Shown here piece after piece: positions 27,211-36,337 of a stretch of DNA of 64,000 nucleotides. The position numbers were made by a program, and so were the translations under genes. The notes beneath the pieces were generated by a model. That model ran no database searches and was not told where the DNA came from. It saw nothing but the letters and a program-made list of their open reading frames with translations. This DNA comes from Marinilabiliaceae bacterium ANBcel2 (GTDB taxonomy: Bacteria; Bacteroidota; Bacteroidia; Bacteroidales; Marinilabiliaceae): the NCBI GenBank assembly GCA_029688995.1, contig JARULA010000001.1, positions 558,001-622,000 of the forward strand. Direction: 5' to 3'. Within the stretch, counting starts at the first letter, position 1. Each line of letters opens with the position of its first letter.

Positions 27211-28627
27211 TATTAATTATTTTACTAAACTTGTTACCAAAACTATCTGTAACTACAACCTCTATCTCAGAGGCATCATTAGCAGGGAAAGCTCTAAAGA
27301 GATGATCTGTTTTACTGGGAGAAGTCCAGTTATGGATTAAATTATCACTATCAGATAATATCTCAACAGCCAAAGGATCAAGACCGGAGTACTGCTCCAT
27401 TTTGCCCTTTTCAACACCATCCTCACTCCACTCAACACTCCAGGTTTTATCCCACCCCCACACATTTACAACGAGGGCATCCTTTTGTGAGGTATCTTCA
27501 CCTGGTTTATAGACTCTAAACTGAACATCTTTATCCTTCCCAATACTTTTGTAATAGTAATAGAGATCATCACCATCAACCTCAAATACCATATAACCCG
27601 CAGGAGTACCATCAGGGCAAATTGAAGTTTGCCACCATGATCCCGAAACAGCAGCTACATTATGCTCTATAATGTTATCAGATATAAAATGTCGCGAAGA
27701 GGTGTGTCTATGACCCGAAATAATATGCGTGTTATATGGATCCAAAATATCGTACAAAACTGAATTATTAATCTGCGAAGATGAGATACGTTGATAATCA
27801 AGAGTTCTAAAATCATCTTCGGGCCTTGTAGTAGGTATATGAACAGATAAAACAACTGTTGACCCCTCCTCTACATAACTAAGATCTTTCTCAAGCCAGC
27901 ATAATTGTTCTTCGGTTAAGTAAGCTATATAATAAAATGCTCTGCCTAAATAGAAAGTGTTATTTAAAACCACATAGTGGATATCTCCTTTAGAAAAAGA
28001 GTAATAGTGAGGTCCAAAGTGCTTATTATAAGATTTAGTGGATCCTTGATTAGCACGCTCATTAAAATCAATATCATGATTACCCACAACACGATATACA
28101 GGTATATCAAGAGGTTTTAAAGAGTTGATATAATCGGAAAAAAAATCCATTCTATCAAAAACAAGATCGCCTGCATCAATAACATGCACAGGCAGCTCAC
28201 CGGTAAAAGTGTTTAGATGCTCTTTCATATCATCCACAGCATTATCAAGCATCGGGAACTCCTCCTCTCTTAACACCTGCACATCGGCTAAAACCAAAAA
28301 GTTATGCCTGCTATCTTCACCTACAGGTTTTAGTTCAAAATCAAAATTGCTGCTATCAACTGATTTATAAAACTGAACTACTCCGTTCTCTATAGGTGCC
28401 TTATAATTAGAAGGTGTTGAAAGATAAACAAACTGGGCATCAGAGTGTAAATCAAGAGTAAAATACCCTTCACTGCAAGTCTGGGTAAAATGAAACCCAT
28501 CAGTTACCACCACTCCCGAAATTTTTTCACCCCGGGACGATACACTACCATTTATCCTGCTTTCACCATAAGCATCGCTAAATAAAGCAAATAAAACAGA
28601 TAGAGTTAAAATAAATGTTTTCATCAA
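27203..28627 (-). CDS. Secreted calcineurin-like metallophosphoesterase
   Basis: 474 residues with a signal peptide (cleavage probably after DAYG near 21), then an N-terminal beta-rich MetallophosN-type domain (about 22-100). The catalytic domain shows metal-ligand motifs in order: LADVQV (a DxQ form of the usual DxH), DAGDLVFD, VVGNHDID, LSVHIPT and ISGHRHTS. A C-terminal beta domain (about 370-474) completes the family layout. It could remove phosphate or phosphodiester groups from a glycan before uptake. The substrate is unknown. Coupled by overlap to the FAD oxidoreductase gene. Confidence 0.85.
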   Translation of the reverse strand: MMKTFILTLSVLFALFSDAYGESRINGSVSSRGEKISGVVVTDGFHFTQTCSEGYFTLDLHSDAQFVYLSTPSNYKAPIENGVVQFYKSVDSSNFDFELKPVGEDSRHNFLVLADVQVLREEEFPMLDNAVDDMKEHLNTFTGELPVHVIDAGDLVFDRMDFFSDYINSLKPLDIPVYRVVGNHDIDFNERANQGSTKSYNKHFGPHYYSFSKGDIHYVVLNNTFYLGRAFYYIAYLTEEQLCWLEKDLSYVEEGSTVVLSVHIPTTRPEDDFRTLDYQRISSSQINNSVLYDILDPYNTHIISGHRHTSSRHFISDNIIEHNVAAVSGSWWQTSICPDGTPAGYMVFEVDGDDLYYYYKSIGKDKDVQFRVYKPGEDTSQKDALVVNVWGWDKTWSVEWSEDGVEKGKMEQYSGLDPLAVEILSDSDNLIHNWTSPSKTDHLFRAFPANDASEIEVVVTDSFGNKFSKIINIE

Positions 28628-28670
28628 AAATTATTTTAGTTATGTTACTGCTCCTATAAATTAAAACCTT

Positions 28671-29843
28671 CTACTGGCCTGAAATTTTTTTTGATATATC
28701 CCAACACTGATATAAACCACGTGGCACATGAAAACAGCCTTTCCATTTACCACCTTTTAAATTGAGCTGAATATTACCATACCTATCAAGATAACCATAC
28801 CACTCTCCATATTTATCATCACGAAAACGACTCCAGCTATAATCAAAAACCTTCTCAAACCAATCCCGGCACTGAGGATGTCCGGTATGGTAAAACCCTT
28901 TTAACATAGCAATCATAGCCTCTATATGCACCCACCATAATTTTTGATTCCACTCTAATTGCTGCGTAGGATTACTCTTAATATCCATAAAATAAAAGAT
29001 TCCACCATACCGTTTATCCCAACCATATTCAATAGTTTGAAGAGCAATATCTACTGCTTTTTCCATTAAATCGGGCCTGTCAAGTCGCTCTGCCAAATCC
29101 ATAACAAACCACATAGCTTCAAGACCATGACCGGGATTAATTAACCTGCCGTCAAAAGTATCAGAAAAAGTACCGTCAAAATTTATATTTTCAGCTACCA
29201 GTCCAAACTCAGGCATATAAAAATCATCCAGTATATCCTTAATAACCTGGTTAGACAACGCATCCACTCTGTCAGAGCCTAAAACATCTTCTATCTCAAG
29301 TGTTAAATTGCTCAAAATCATAGGTAGCGAAAAATTCCTAAGAGGTCTTGTACCATTTACCTGCTTATTATATATACCCTTAGGATTATCCTGCTTATTT
29401 AGAATACGTTCATAAGTTTTTAAAGCGATATCTGAATACTCACTATTATTAGCAGCCTTGGCCAATTGACCAAAAGCCATTGCTGCAAAGGTGTAAGAAA
29501 AGATATTATAAGGTTGCACCAGTGGTTCTCCTTTTTTGGTCAGACTAAAATACCAGTTGAAGTCACCATCATGACCATATTTCTTTAAAAACTCTCCACC
29601 AAGCAAAGCAGTATCAAGCCACTCTTTACGAGCTTCAACTTTATTATAAAGCATAGAAAACATCCACACCTGACGAGCTTGTAACCAAATAAATTTATCT
29701 GTATCATAAACTCGCCCATCCCTGTCAAGACAGGTGAAATAACCTCCATGCTCCCTATCAAGTGAATGATTCAACCAAAAGGGTAAAACGTTTTCAAAAA
29801 GCTCAGAAGCAAAAAGAGTAGAGATCTTACTAAACTGCATCAC
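28671..29843 (-). CDS. AGE-family sugar 2-epimerase (N-acylglucosamine 2-epimerase type)
   Basis: The 390-residue cytosolic enzyme has the (alpha/alpha)6 barrel signatures WLQARQVWMFSMLYN near 55, NPGHGLEAMWF near 235 (catalytic His) and WWVHIEAMIAML near 305 (second His). WWVH-x-E is seen in N-acylglucosamine 2-epimerases, whereas cellobiose 2-epimerases usually read WWPQ-x-E at that point. I therefore favour interconversion of GlcNAc and ManNAc or a similar monosaccharide. No signal peptide is present. It sits between the phosphoesterase and the DUF4434 gene and probably handles the imported sugar. Confidence 0.82.
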   Translation of the reverse strand: MMQFSKISTLFASELFENVLPFWLNHSLDREHGGYFTCLDRDGRVYDTDKFIWLQARQVWMFSMLYNKVEARKEWLDTALLGGEFLKKYGHDGDFNWYFSLTKKGEPLVQPYNIFSYTFAAMAFGQLAKAANNSEYSDIALKTYERILNKQDNPKGIYNKQVNGTRPLRNFSLPMILSNLTLEIEDVLGSDRVDALSNQVIKDILDDFYMPEFGLVAENINFDGTFSDTFDGRLINPGHGLEAMWFVMDLAERLDRPDLMEKAVDIALQTIEYGWDKRYGGIFYFMDIKSNPTQQLEWNQKLWWVHIEAMIAMLKGFYHTGHPQCRDWFEKVFDYSWSRFRDDKYGEWYGYLDRYGNIQLNLKGGKWKGCFHVPRGLYQCWDISKKISGQ

Positions 29844-29914
29844 TATTATTTCAATTACAAATTAAACACACTATCAAATAAGCTATACTAAAAAAGGTTA
29901 CAGCCTAAAACAGA

Positions 29915-30853
29915 TTAATAATTACCTTTATTTAAATACTCCATATAACGATTATATAGATGTCCGGCTTGTAAATATGCCGATTGCGGACTCATAAAAT
30001 GGGAAAATTCAAATGTTATAGCATTTTCAATACCGGCCTGAGCAGCTTTTTCAAGTTTTAACCATAGCTTCTCCCACTTTATGGGTAAAAATTTTATTGG
30101 CATATCACGATCAAAAGTTTCAGAATTAGTCCAACATTCAAGTCCGGATTTATCAGCAAGCTCTTTATTAATTGTTAAAAACTCGGCCAGCTGGTCAAAT
30201 TCAACATGTCCATCCTGAAAAGCAACAACATCAACAGATTTGCTTATGCCTTCAAAAATCTCACCCCACTCCTCTTTATGCTGCTTAAGGGAAACCCCGT
30301 TAGCGTGAGTCGTTTGGGACGTATATTGACTAATATTTTTAACCCCGTCAATATATGGAGATATCATTGTAGGTAATCCACCTGAAACATCTTTACAATG
30401 CAACCCAAGTTCATTATATAAATGAATTATATCACCTGTTTTACGACTACACTCCTGCGATATATACCATCCGTTAAAAGAGGAGAAATGCCCATATTTG
30501 GACCATACCTCATCAACAAGCCTTCTGTTGATATCAATCTCTTTTATATAGTCTCCATTTGTCCAATATTTCCCTGAATCGTACAATCCAAAATAAAAGT
30601 CCATATCATGCTTCTCACTTAACTCTAAGAACATCTGCAACAAATCTTCATATACAGGATAAGTGTCTTCATACTCCATAAGAACTTTAGAGGGGAAAGT
30701 TTGCCATTTTTTATAGCCACTGCGTATCATAATAACAGTATCAATTCCGGCATCTTTCATTAATTTAAAATCTCTGTCCCATTCAGCATGACTCCAGTTT
30801 TGATGTGGTATATCATGACTTATTTCATCCAAAAAGGTCCCTTTTATTCTCAT
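29915..30853 (-). CDS. DUF4434-family protein, predicted TIM-barrel glycosidase-like
   Basis: The 312-residue protein lacks a signal peptide. It opens with IKGTFLDEISHDIPHQNW and continues with alternating strand and helix segments such as GIDTVIMIRSGYKKW, FYFGLYDSGKYW, SFNGWYISQE and VVAFQDGHVE, the pattern of a TIM barrel with acidic residues at strand ends. The DUF4434 family is related by fold to glycoside hydrolases but has no proven activity known to me. Because it appears cytosolic and lies beside a symporter and an epimerase, cleavage or isomerisation of an imported small saccharide is possible. Confidence 0.7.
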   Translation of the reverse strand: MRIKGTFLDEISHDIPHQNWSHAEWDRDFKLMKDAGIDTVIMIRSGYKKWQTFPSKVLMEYEDTYPVYEDLLQMFLELSEKHDMDFYFGLYDSGKYWTNGDYIKEIDINRRLVDEVWSKYGHFSSFNGWYISQECSRKTGDIIHLYNELGLHCKDVSGGLPTMISPYIDGVKNISQYTSQTTHANGVSLKQHKEEWGEIFEGISKSVDVVAFQDGHVEFDQLAEFLTINKELADKSGLECWTNSETFDRDMPIKFLPIKWEKLWLKLEKAAQAGIENAITFEFSHFMSPQSAYLQAGHLYNRYMEYLNKGNY

Positions 30854-31005
30854 AATAGCTATAATTAAATTTTCTCATCATATATTTAGGGCACAAAATC
30901 AGTAATCAATTACCCTTCTACTATTTTTTAACTAATCTCATAAAACGTTTAAAACTTTACCTTCAAATAAATCAAGCCATTTTAGTATTGCTCATATTTG
31001 AAAAT

Positions 31006-32865
31006 TTAATTTTCATCACCATGAACAACATAACTGGCCTCTTTATCTATATTTTTAAGATTGTCATACCAGGTAAACTTTAAAATAACAGTACAAACAG
31101 CAAAAACAGCTAGTGCTATATACAAGGATTGAAATTCTTTAATAACAAAATAGATAGGCGCTACAACAAGACACATCTGCCATACTATCCCTACAACAAC
31201 ATTAAAAGCATCACGCCCCAAATCTTTGTTGCCTTTAAAAGAAGGATCTCTCGCTACAACTTTATCATGTATAGGTTTCCAAAATCCCCACGGCTTAACA
31301 TTAGAGTAAAAGCTCATCAAAACCTCCTCATCATCAGGAGGAGTAAGCAGAGTACCAAGAAAACATCCCAAAAATGAAAAAGCCAAAATAACAGGGAAAA
31401 AGTAAATGTCTAATACTGGTCCAAAAAACAGAAGCTTAGTTGATGATGCTATTAGTCCGGCCAACATCCCCCAAAAATAGCCGTAACCATTAAATCGCCA
31501 CCATATCCACTTTAAAACATTAGCTGCAGCATATCCTCCATATAGAGATGAAGTAAGCCACAATGTTAACATGTTTAGCGATCCAGCAACAAAACCAAAA
31601 GATATTCCAATAACAACCAACACAAAAGATGCTAAATAGCTCATTCTAACATAAAATTTAGGAGCTGCATCGGGCTTTATATACTTTTTTATTAAATCAT
31701 TAACAATATAGGCAGGAGCAGAATTAACAAAAGCAGCAAAAGTGCCCATAAAAGCAGCAACCAAACCAGCAAGAAGCAATCCCCTTAATCCTACTGGAAG
31801 AAACTCATTTATTGCTAAAGGTAATATAACTTCAAAATCAACCCCTTCACCCATGCCTGCCAAAACGGGTCTTAAATAGACTAATGACAATACCACCAAA
31901 CCAGCAATCATCAAATATCTTGGAGTCATTAATATCAACATTGTAAACCCACTCATTTTAGCAGCATCAGAGGGTTTTTTAGTAGATAAAATTCTTTGCA
32001 TATCATAACTTGGAACAGGGCCTGCCAGACTGGCAAAAATACCTTTGAATATCATCATCATAACCAAAGCACCAAACATCTGATATCCATCCGACTCGAT
32101 TTTTTCATTAACTGATGGCAAAACATTTGACCAATCAAGGTTAAGCTCCCATCCAAACCATAAAGTTTTCCACCCCTCTGGTACCGAAGCTGCAATCTGC
32201 TCACTTGTAACACTTGTATAAGCAATATATCCTATAATAATACATGCAGTGGTCATTATTAAAAACTGGAAAACATCAGCTGCCACAACACTATACATTC
32301 CTCCCTTCATTGTATAAAGAGTAGTTGCTCCAATAATAATTAAAGCATATGACTGAGCAGATGTTAACGAGAACAAGTAAAAATCAGCAGCCATATCCCA
32401 TGGTAGAATACCGGAAGCAAATTTTCCAATCCCTTCAAAAAAATAGGCCATAAAACCAATTGTGCTTACAACAGCAAAAACAATCACTATAATATGCGAC
32501 ATTTTTCCACCTCTACCGGAGAATCTTGTAAGAATCCACTCGGCACCAGTCATAACATTTGATCGCCTCATCCATACAGCCAAAAACACCATTACAAAAA
32601 CCTGATTCCATACAGGCCACAACCAGGGTATCCAGGCACTTTTCAATCCATAAACAAAAAGAATAGAGACTGTCCACATTGTTCCGGATATGTCAAACAT
32701 CCCAGAAGCATTAGATAAACCAAGAAAATACCATTTAATTTTATTACCCCCTAAAAAATATGCTTCAATATTTTTAGATGCTCTGTTCGAGAGCCAAAAA
32801 CCAATAAACACAGTTAAAAGCAGGTAAGCAACTACAATTAATCCATCAATCCACGAAACTGTCAT
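31006..32865 (-). CDS. Sodium:solute symporter (SSS family), locus-linked
   Basis: The 619-residue membrane protein has the opening VAYLLLTVFIGFWLSNR, the AYFLGGNK motif and about 14 helices of the LeuT-like SSS fold. A C-terminal extension contains two further helices. It should import a small sugar or sugar derivative with Na+ across the inner membrane. Within this locus it stands in for the MFS transporter often found in polysaccharide-utilisation loci. Relatives in sialic-acid and amino-sugar loci fit the epimerase next door, but the substrate is not proven. A 152-base gap separates it from the DUF4434 gene. Confidence 0.85.
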   Translation of the reverse strand: MTVSWIDGLIVVAYLLLTVFIGFWLSNRASKNIEAYFLGGNKIKWYFLGLSNASGMFDISGTMWTVSILFVYGLKSAWIPWLWPVWNQVFVMVFLAVWMRRSNVMTGAEWILTRFSGRGGKMSHIIVIVFAVVSTIGFMAYFFEGIGKFASGILPWDMAADFYLFSLTSAQSYALIIIGATTLYTMKGGMYSVVAADVFQFLIMTTACIIIGYIAYTSVTSEQIAASVPEGWKTLWFGWELNLDWSNVLPSVNEKIESDGYQMFGALVMMMIFKGIFASLAGPVPSYDMQRILSTKKPSDAAKMSGFTMLILMTPRYLMIAGLVVLSLVYLRPVLAGMGEGVDFEVILPLAINEFLPVGLRGLLLAGLVAAFMGTFAAFVNSAPAYIVNDLIKKYIKPDAAPKFYVRMSYLASFVLVVIGISFGFVAGSLNMLTLWLTSSLYGGYAAANVLKWIWWRFNGYGYFWGMLAGLIASSTKLLFFGPVLDIYFFPVILAFSFLGCFLGTLLTPPDDEEVLMSFYSNVKPWGFWKPIHDKVVARDPSFKGNKDLGRDAFNVVVGIVWQMCLVVAPIYFVIKEFQSLYIALAVFAVCTVILKFTWYDNLKNIDKEASYVVHGDEN

Positions 32866-32928
32866 TAGATATATAGTTTAATATTCAATATAAAACATTA
32901 AAACTCCCTTAATTCCAAAAAGCTAAGA

Positions 32929-34266
32929 CTATTCTAAACCCTTATCTATACCTCTTTTAAGAACGTCCCACCAATCTTTATCAATTATATGCACAATATC
33001 AAAAATACCTAGACCATCAGACTCTCTTAAAGCCATTGCAACAGCTCTTTCAAACTGTTCACTATCCTGTTGATATTGATCAACATAAAGAGTTCCCGTT
33101 AAAGGAACAACGCCTTTAGTGACCTCTTTTGCCAACTGAGCAGACCCTTCAACTGAATACCAGTAGTCCCGTCCTTCACCCATCGCTGCCTCACCGCGAG
33201 TACGCATGGCCTCCTGGTTCATAGCTTCAACCTCAGCAATAGTGACCTCGAAAAAATATAACCCCGATAGATATATATCCAACATTTCAGCATATCCACT
33301 ATTTTTATAATCCTCAGTGGCCCAATCGTAATATTGTGAAGGATCATAATTTTTGCTGGCCCAATTAACACCTAACTCATAATAGACAGGATACCAAGCT
33401 CCTGTATAAGCTCCAAATCCAATATCAGGATTTACATTTTTAATTGTTTCACGGGCATCCCTGAAAAAATCATGAATAACCATAGCTCTCCACTCAATCC
33501 ATTTATTAAAGTATTGACCTCTCTTCCACTCATACTCATCGTTACTCTCTTCCCAATACAAAATATCATCAGGAAAATCATTAACCGTTATACCAGAATA
33601 CTCTTCAAACATCTTCTTTGATTCTAAGCTAAAATCGGAGGTGATGCCATCATACCTCCCTCTATCGAGAAGGATACCATCAAAATCGGAGTATTTAGTT
33701 GCAACCTCTTGCAAAATGGCAAGTTGATACTGTTGAGCCTCTGGCAATGCAGGATTTAACATTCCATTATAATTCCAATGCATCTCAGAAATGGGAATTA
33801 TCTCTCCTTCCCAGTAGTTCTGAGATTGCCAATGAGCATACTCATCGGTATAAATAATTCCTCTCTCATAAAAATTATGAGCACCGGAGAAAATATTCAG
33901 TGAAGCATGAACCTTTAAATCACGTTTTTTACTCTCATCAATAAAAATACGTGGCAAATCATACTTTACATCCCTCTCAACACCATGCCAATCTTTCATA
34001 TAAGGAGCATAGTCACTCTGATAAGTTACTTCACCTGTTATTGATTTAATATCTAAAACTACATCGGTGAAACCTGCTTCTTTAACTTTATCTAAATAAT
34101 ATGCTATGGAGTCGGGATAACTCAATCGCTCAAAATTAGCTTCAACATCAAACCACATAAACATCTCTTTAGACTCATCCACTTTCTCATACTTATCACA
34201 AGAGGTGATAAAAACAACAGAAAGAAATAAAGCAACTCTTGAAATTAATTTTCTACCCTTCATCAT
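32929..34266 (-). CDS. Putative glycoside hydrolase lipoprotein, paralogue 1 of 3
   Basis: A lipoprotein signal ends at Cys23 (FITSC). The 445-residue protein then shows a predicted TIM barrel: FMWFDVEANFERLSYPDS near 36, GFTDVVLDIKSITGEV, VHASLNIFSGAHNF, GILLDRGRYDGI near 198, WIEWRAMVIHDFF, and GAYTGAWYPVYYELGVNWAS near 285. It resembles the family labelled alpha-amylase-like or family-10-like glycosylhydrolase in Bacteroidetes, but no experimentally proven family assignment is visible. The Asp in LDR-x-R-x-DG is a candidate catalytic residue. Among the three paralogues it has the longest region after the barrel motif, with an extra RTRGEAAMGEG insert. Surface anchoring is likely. Confidence 0.72.
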   Translation of the reverse strand: MMKGRKLISRVALFLSVVFITSCDKYEKVDESKEMFMWFDVEANFERLSYPDSIAYYLDKVKEAGFTDVVLDIKSITGEVTYQSDYAPYMKDWHGVERDVKYDLPRIFIDESKKRDLKVHASLNIFSGAHNFYERGIIYTDEYAHWQSQNYWEGEIIPISEMHWNYNGMLNPALPEAQQYQLAILQEVATKYSDFDGILLDRGRYDGITSDFSLESKKMFEEYSGITVNDFPDDILYWEESNDEYEWKRGQYFNKWIEWRAMVIHDFFRDARETIKNVNPDIGFGAYTGAWYPVYYELGVNWASKNYDPSQYYDWATEDYKNSGYAEMLDIYLSGLYFFEVTIAEVEAMNQEAMRTRGEAAMGEGRDYWYSVEGSAQLAKEVTKGVVPLTGTLYVDQYQQDSEQFERAVAMALRESDGLGIFDIVHIIDKDWWDVLKRGIDKGLE

Positions 34267-34304
34267 AAATTATTTATCTGTTATAAATAGAATAGTTATA
34301 TAAA

Positions 34305-35591
34305 TTACCTGTTCATGGCTCTGTTAATACCTTCAATAGCAGCATCCCAATATCCATAATCTATAAGATGAACTATATCAAATATCATTAAACCATCAGA
34401 TTGTGTTAAACATGCCTCGACAGCTTGAGAAAAAGTTTCAGGGTCATTTTTATAAATCTCAACAAACAATCCTCCGGAGACATGAACATCATCCTTAACT
34501 ATTCGTTTTGCATTTTTCAATCCTCCCTGAACACTATACCAATCATCTCCCTGAACACGATCGTAATAAACTCCGGTCATATAAATATCAAGTAAGCCGG
34601 CATAGCCATAATTACTATACTCTTCTGTTGCCCATGTAAAATCAGCAGAAGCATCATAATCCTGACTTGCCCAATTAACCCCCTCGTTATAATATGTTGG
34701 ATACCAGGCTCCGGTATATGTTCCAAACTTTGTTTCAGGATCTAAAGATTTTACGAGGTCTCGGGCATCAGCAAAAAAATCATATATAACTTTAGCTCTC
34801 CACTCAATCCATTTATTAAATAGTCTTCCATTTACTCTTTCCCATTTATCTTCAACACGAATCCAATCATAAATATCACCGGGAAAATTGCTTACCTCTT
34901 CTCCTATATACTCTTCAAAAGCCAATTTAGACAACTCAGAAAAATCACTGCCTATACCATCAAATCTGGCTCTATCCAATATAACTCCATCCAAATCATA
35001 GCTTACAGTAAGCTCCTCTAAAATATCCAGTACATACTCCTGCACATCAGGATTTACCGGATTAAAAAAAACAGAGTATTTGTTATCAATATCTTTAATA
35101 TCAACAAACCCATTTTGCTCATATAATAAAGTAGTCATATCAGCAAACTCTTCATCACGAAAAACCACTCCCTCATTAACATAATTATGACCGCCACTAA
35201 AAACATTCATAGAGGCGTAAATATTAAGTCCCAATCTTTTCGACTCTGTGATAAAATAATCAAGATAGTCCCAATCAATATCGCGATCAACACCTCGCCA
35301 GTGGGTTATCTCATCTAATATTTCACTTTTATACAAAGCGTCACCTGAAACAGGACGTGCACAAACAACAACATCTGTAAAACCGGCATCTTTAGTCTTT
35401 TCAAGATAGTATGTTATAGAATCCTGATAACTAAACCTTTCAAAATTTGCAGTTGCATCAAACCACAATATTTTGGGCTTTTCCTCCATCGATAAAGGCT
35501 CAACCTTATCTGACCGATCAGTTCTGTTAGAACAGGAAACAGAGAGAAGTAAAAAAAGAGTGCCTATTGAAATAATCTGAAATGTTTTCAT
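34305..35591 (-). CDS. Putative glycoside hydrolase lipoprotein, paralogue 2 of 3
   Basis: 428 residues with lipobox Cys20 (LLSVSC). It aligns with paralogue 1 over the full length: ILWFDATANFERFSYQDS, GFTDVVVCARPVSGD, YASMNVFSGGHNY, GVILDRARFDGI, WIEWRAKVIYDFF, and GTYTGAWYPTYYNEGVNWAS. It is closer to paralogue 1 than to paralogue 3 and lies only 38 bases upstream of it on the same strand, indicating tandem duplication. It lacks the RTRGEAAMGEG-type insert. Likely an outer-membrane surface enzyme or binding protein of the same family with a different linkage or chain-length preference. Confidence 0.72.
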   Translation of the reverse strand: MKTFQIISIGTLFLLLSVSCSNRTDRSDKVEPLSMEEKPKILWFDATANFERFSYQDSITYYLEKTKDAGFTDVVVCARPVSGDALYKSEILDEITHWRGVDRDIDWDYLDYFITESKRLGLNIYASMNVFSGGHNYVNEGVVFRDEEFADMTTLLYEQNGFVDIKDIDNKYSVFFNPVNPDVQEYVLDILEELTVSYDLDGVILDRARFDGIGSDFSELSKLAFEEYIGEEVSNFPGDIYDWIRVEDKWERVNGRLFNKWIEWRAKVIYDFFADARDLVKSLDPETKFGTYTGAWYPTYYNEGVNWASQDYDASADFTWATEEYSNYGYAGLLDIYMTGVYYDRVQGDDWYSVQGGLKNAKRIVKDDVHVSGGLFVEIYKNDPETFSQAVEACLTQSDGLMIFDIVHLIDYGYWDAAIEGINRAMNR

Positions 35592-35631
35592 AAACCAAAA
35601 AAATTATATATCAAACCAAAAAAACTTAATC

Positions 35632-36291
35632 CTAATCAAGATATGGAGAGATAACCTGCCTCCATAAATGATATCCCTTATCATTAAGATGAATCATATC
35701 CTCTATAAAATAATCTTCGATAATTTGCCCCTGATCATCTATCATTAACTGAGTAATATCAATTAATCTAACCATACTGTTTTTCTCTGCATACTCACGC
35801 ACCAATCGATTTGTGGCTATGTAGTTGCTCGTCCACTCCTCCCTGGCCGGACTAGGTTTAATTGAAACAAAGTCTATTTTAACCCCGGGTAAAAAAATCT
35901 CACATAAACGAACAAATGTTATAACATCTTCTAAGTACTCCTTAGGCGAAAGCCCCGAAGCTATATCGTTATCACCCTCATAAACAACTATATGAGACGG
36001 CTTGTAAGGCTTAACAATTTTGTCAAAAAACCTGATCACATCGGCTAAATGAGAGCCTCCAAAACCTCTGTTAATAATGTAATGATCCGGGAAATCTTCC
36101 TGAAGAGAAGTCCATGCTCTAAAAGAAGAGCTTCCTATAAATAAAACAGAGTTTTCAGGCGGCAAATCAATTTTATCTTTATCTAAAAATGCATTAACTT
36201 CATCTTCCCACAAATGTGCTCTCTCATAAGGTCTTTGAGCAAAAATTGTTATAGAAAAGAAGAGTAAATAAAAGCATAAAACTGTTTTCAT
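35632..36291 (-). CDS. SGNH/GDSL-family hydrolase (candidate carbohydrate esterase)
   Basis: 219 residues with a signal peptide (about 1-18, cleavage after FAQ). Block I is LFIGSSSFRAW, where the usual GDS reads GSS. Block III is YEGDNDIASG and block V is DMIHLNDKGYHLW with the catalytic Asp and His. Such periplasmic SGNH enzymes commonly remove acetyl or other acyl groups from glycans. It sits between putative glycosidase paralogues 2 and 3, in line with deacylation of the same glycan. The missing Asp in block I occurs in many active SGNH enzymes. Confidence 0.82.
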   Translation of the reverse strand: MKTVLCFYLLFFSITIFAQRPYERAHLWEDEVNAFLDKDKIDLPPENSVLFIGSSSFRAWTSLQEDFPDHYIINRGFGGSHLADVIRFFDKIVKPYKPSHIVVYEGDNDIASGLSPKEYLEDVITFVRLCEIFLPGVKIDFVSIKPSPAREEWTSNYIATNRLVREYAEKNSMVRLIDITQLMIDDQGQIIEDYFIEDMIHLNDKGYHLWRQVISPYLD

Positions 36292-36337
36292 TCGTATATA
36301 TTATTTAAATTATAATTATAGAGTAATATACTAACAC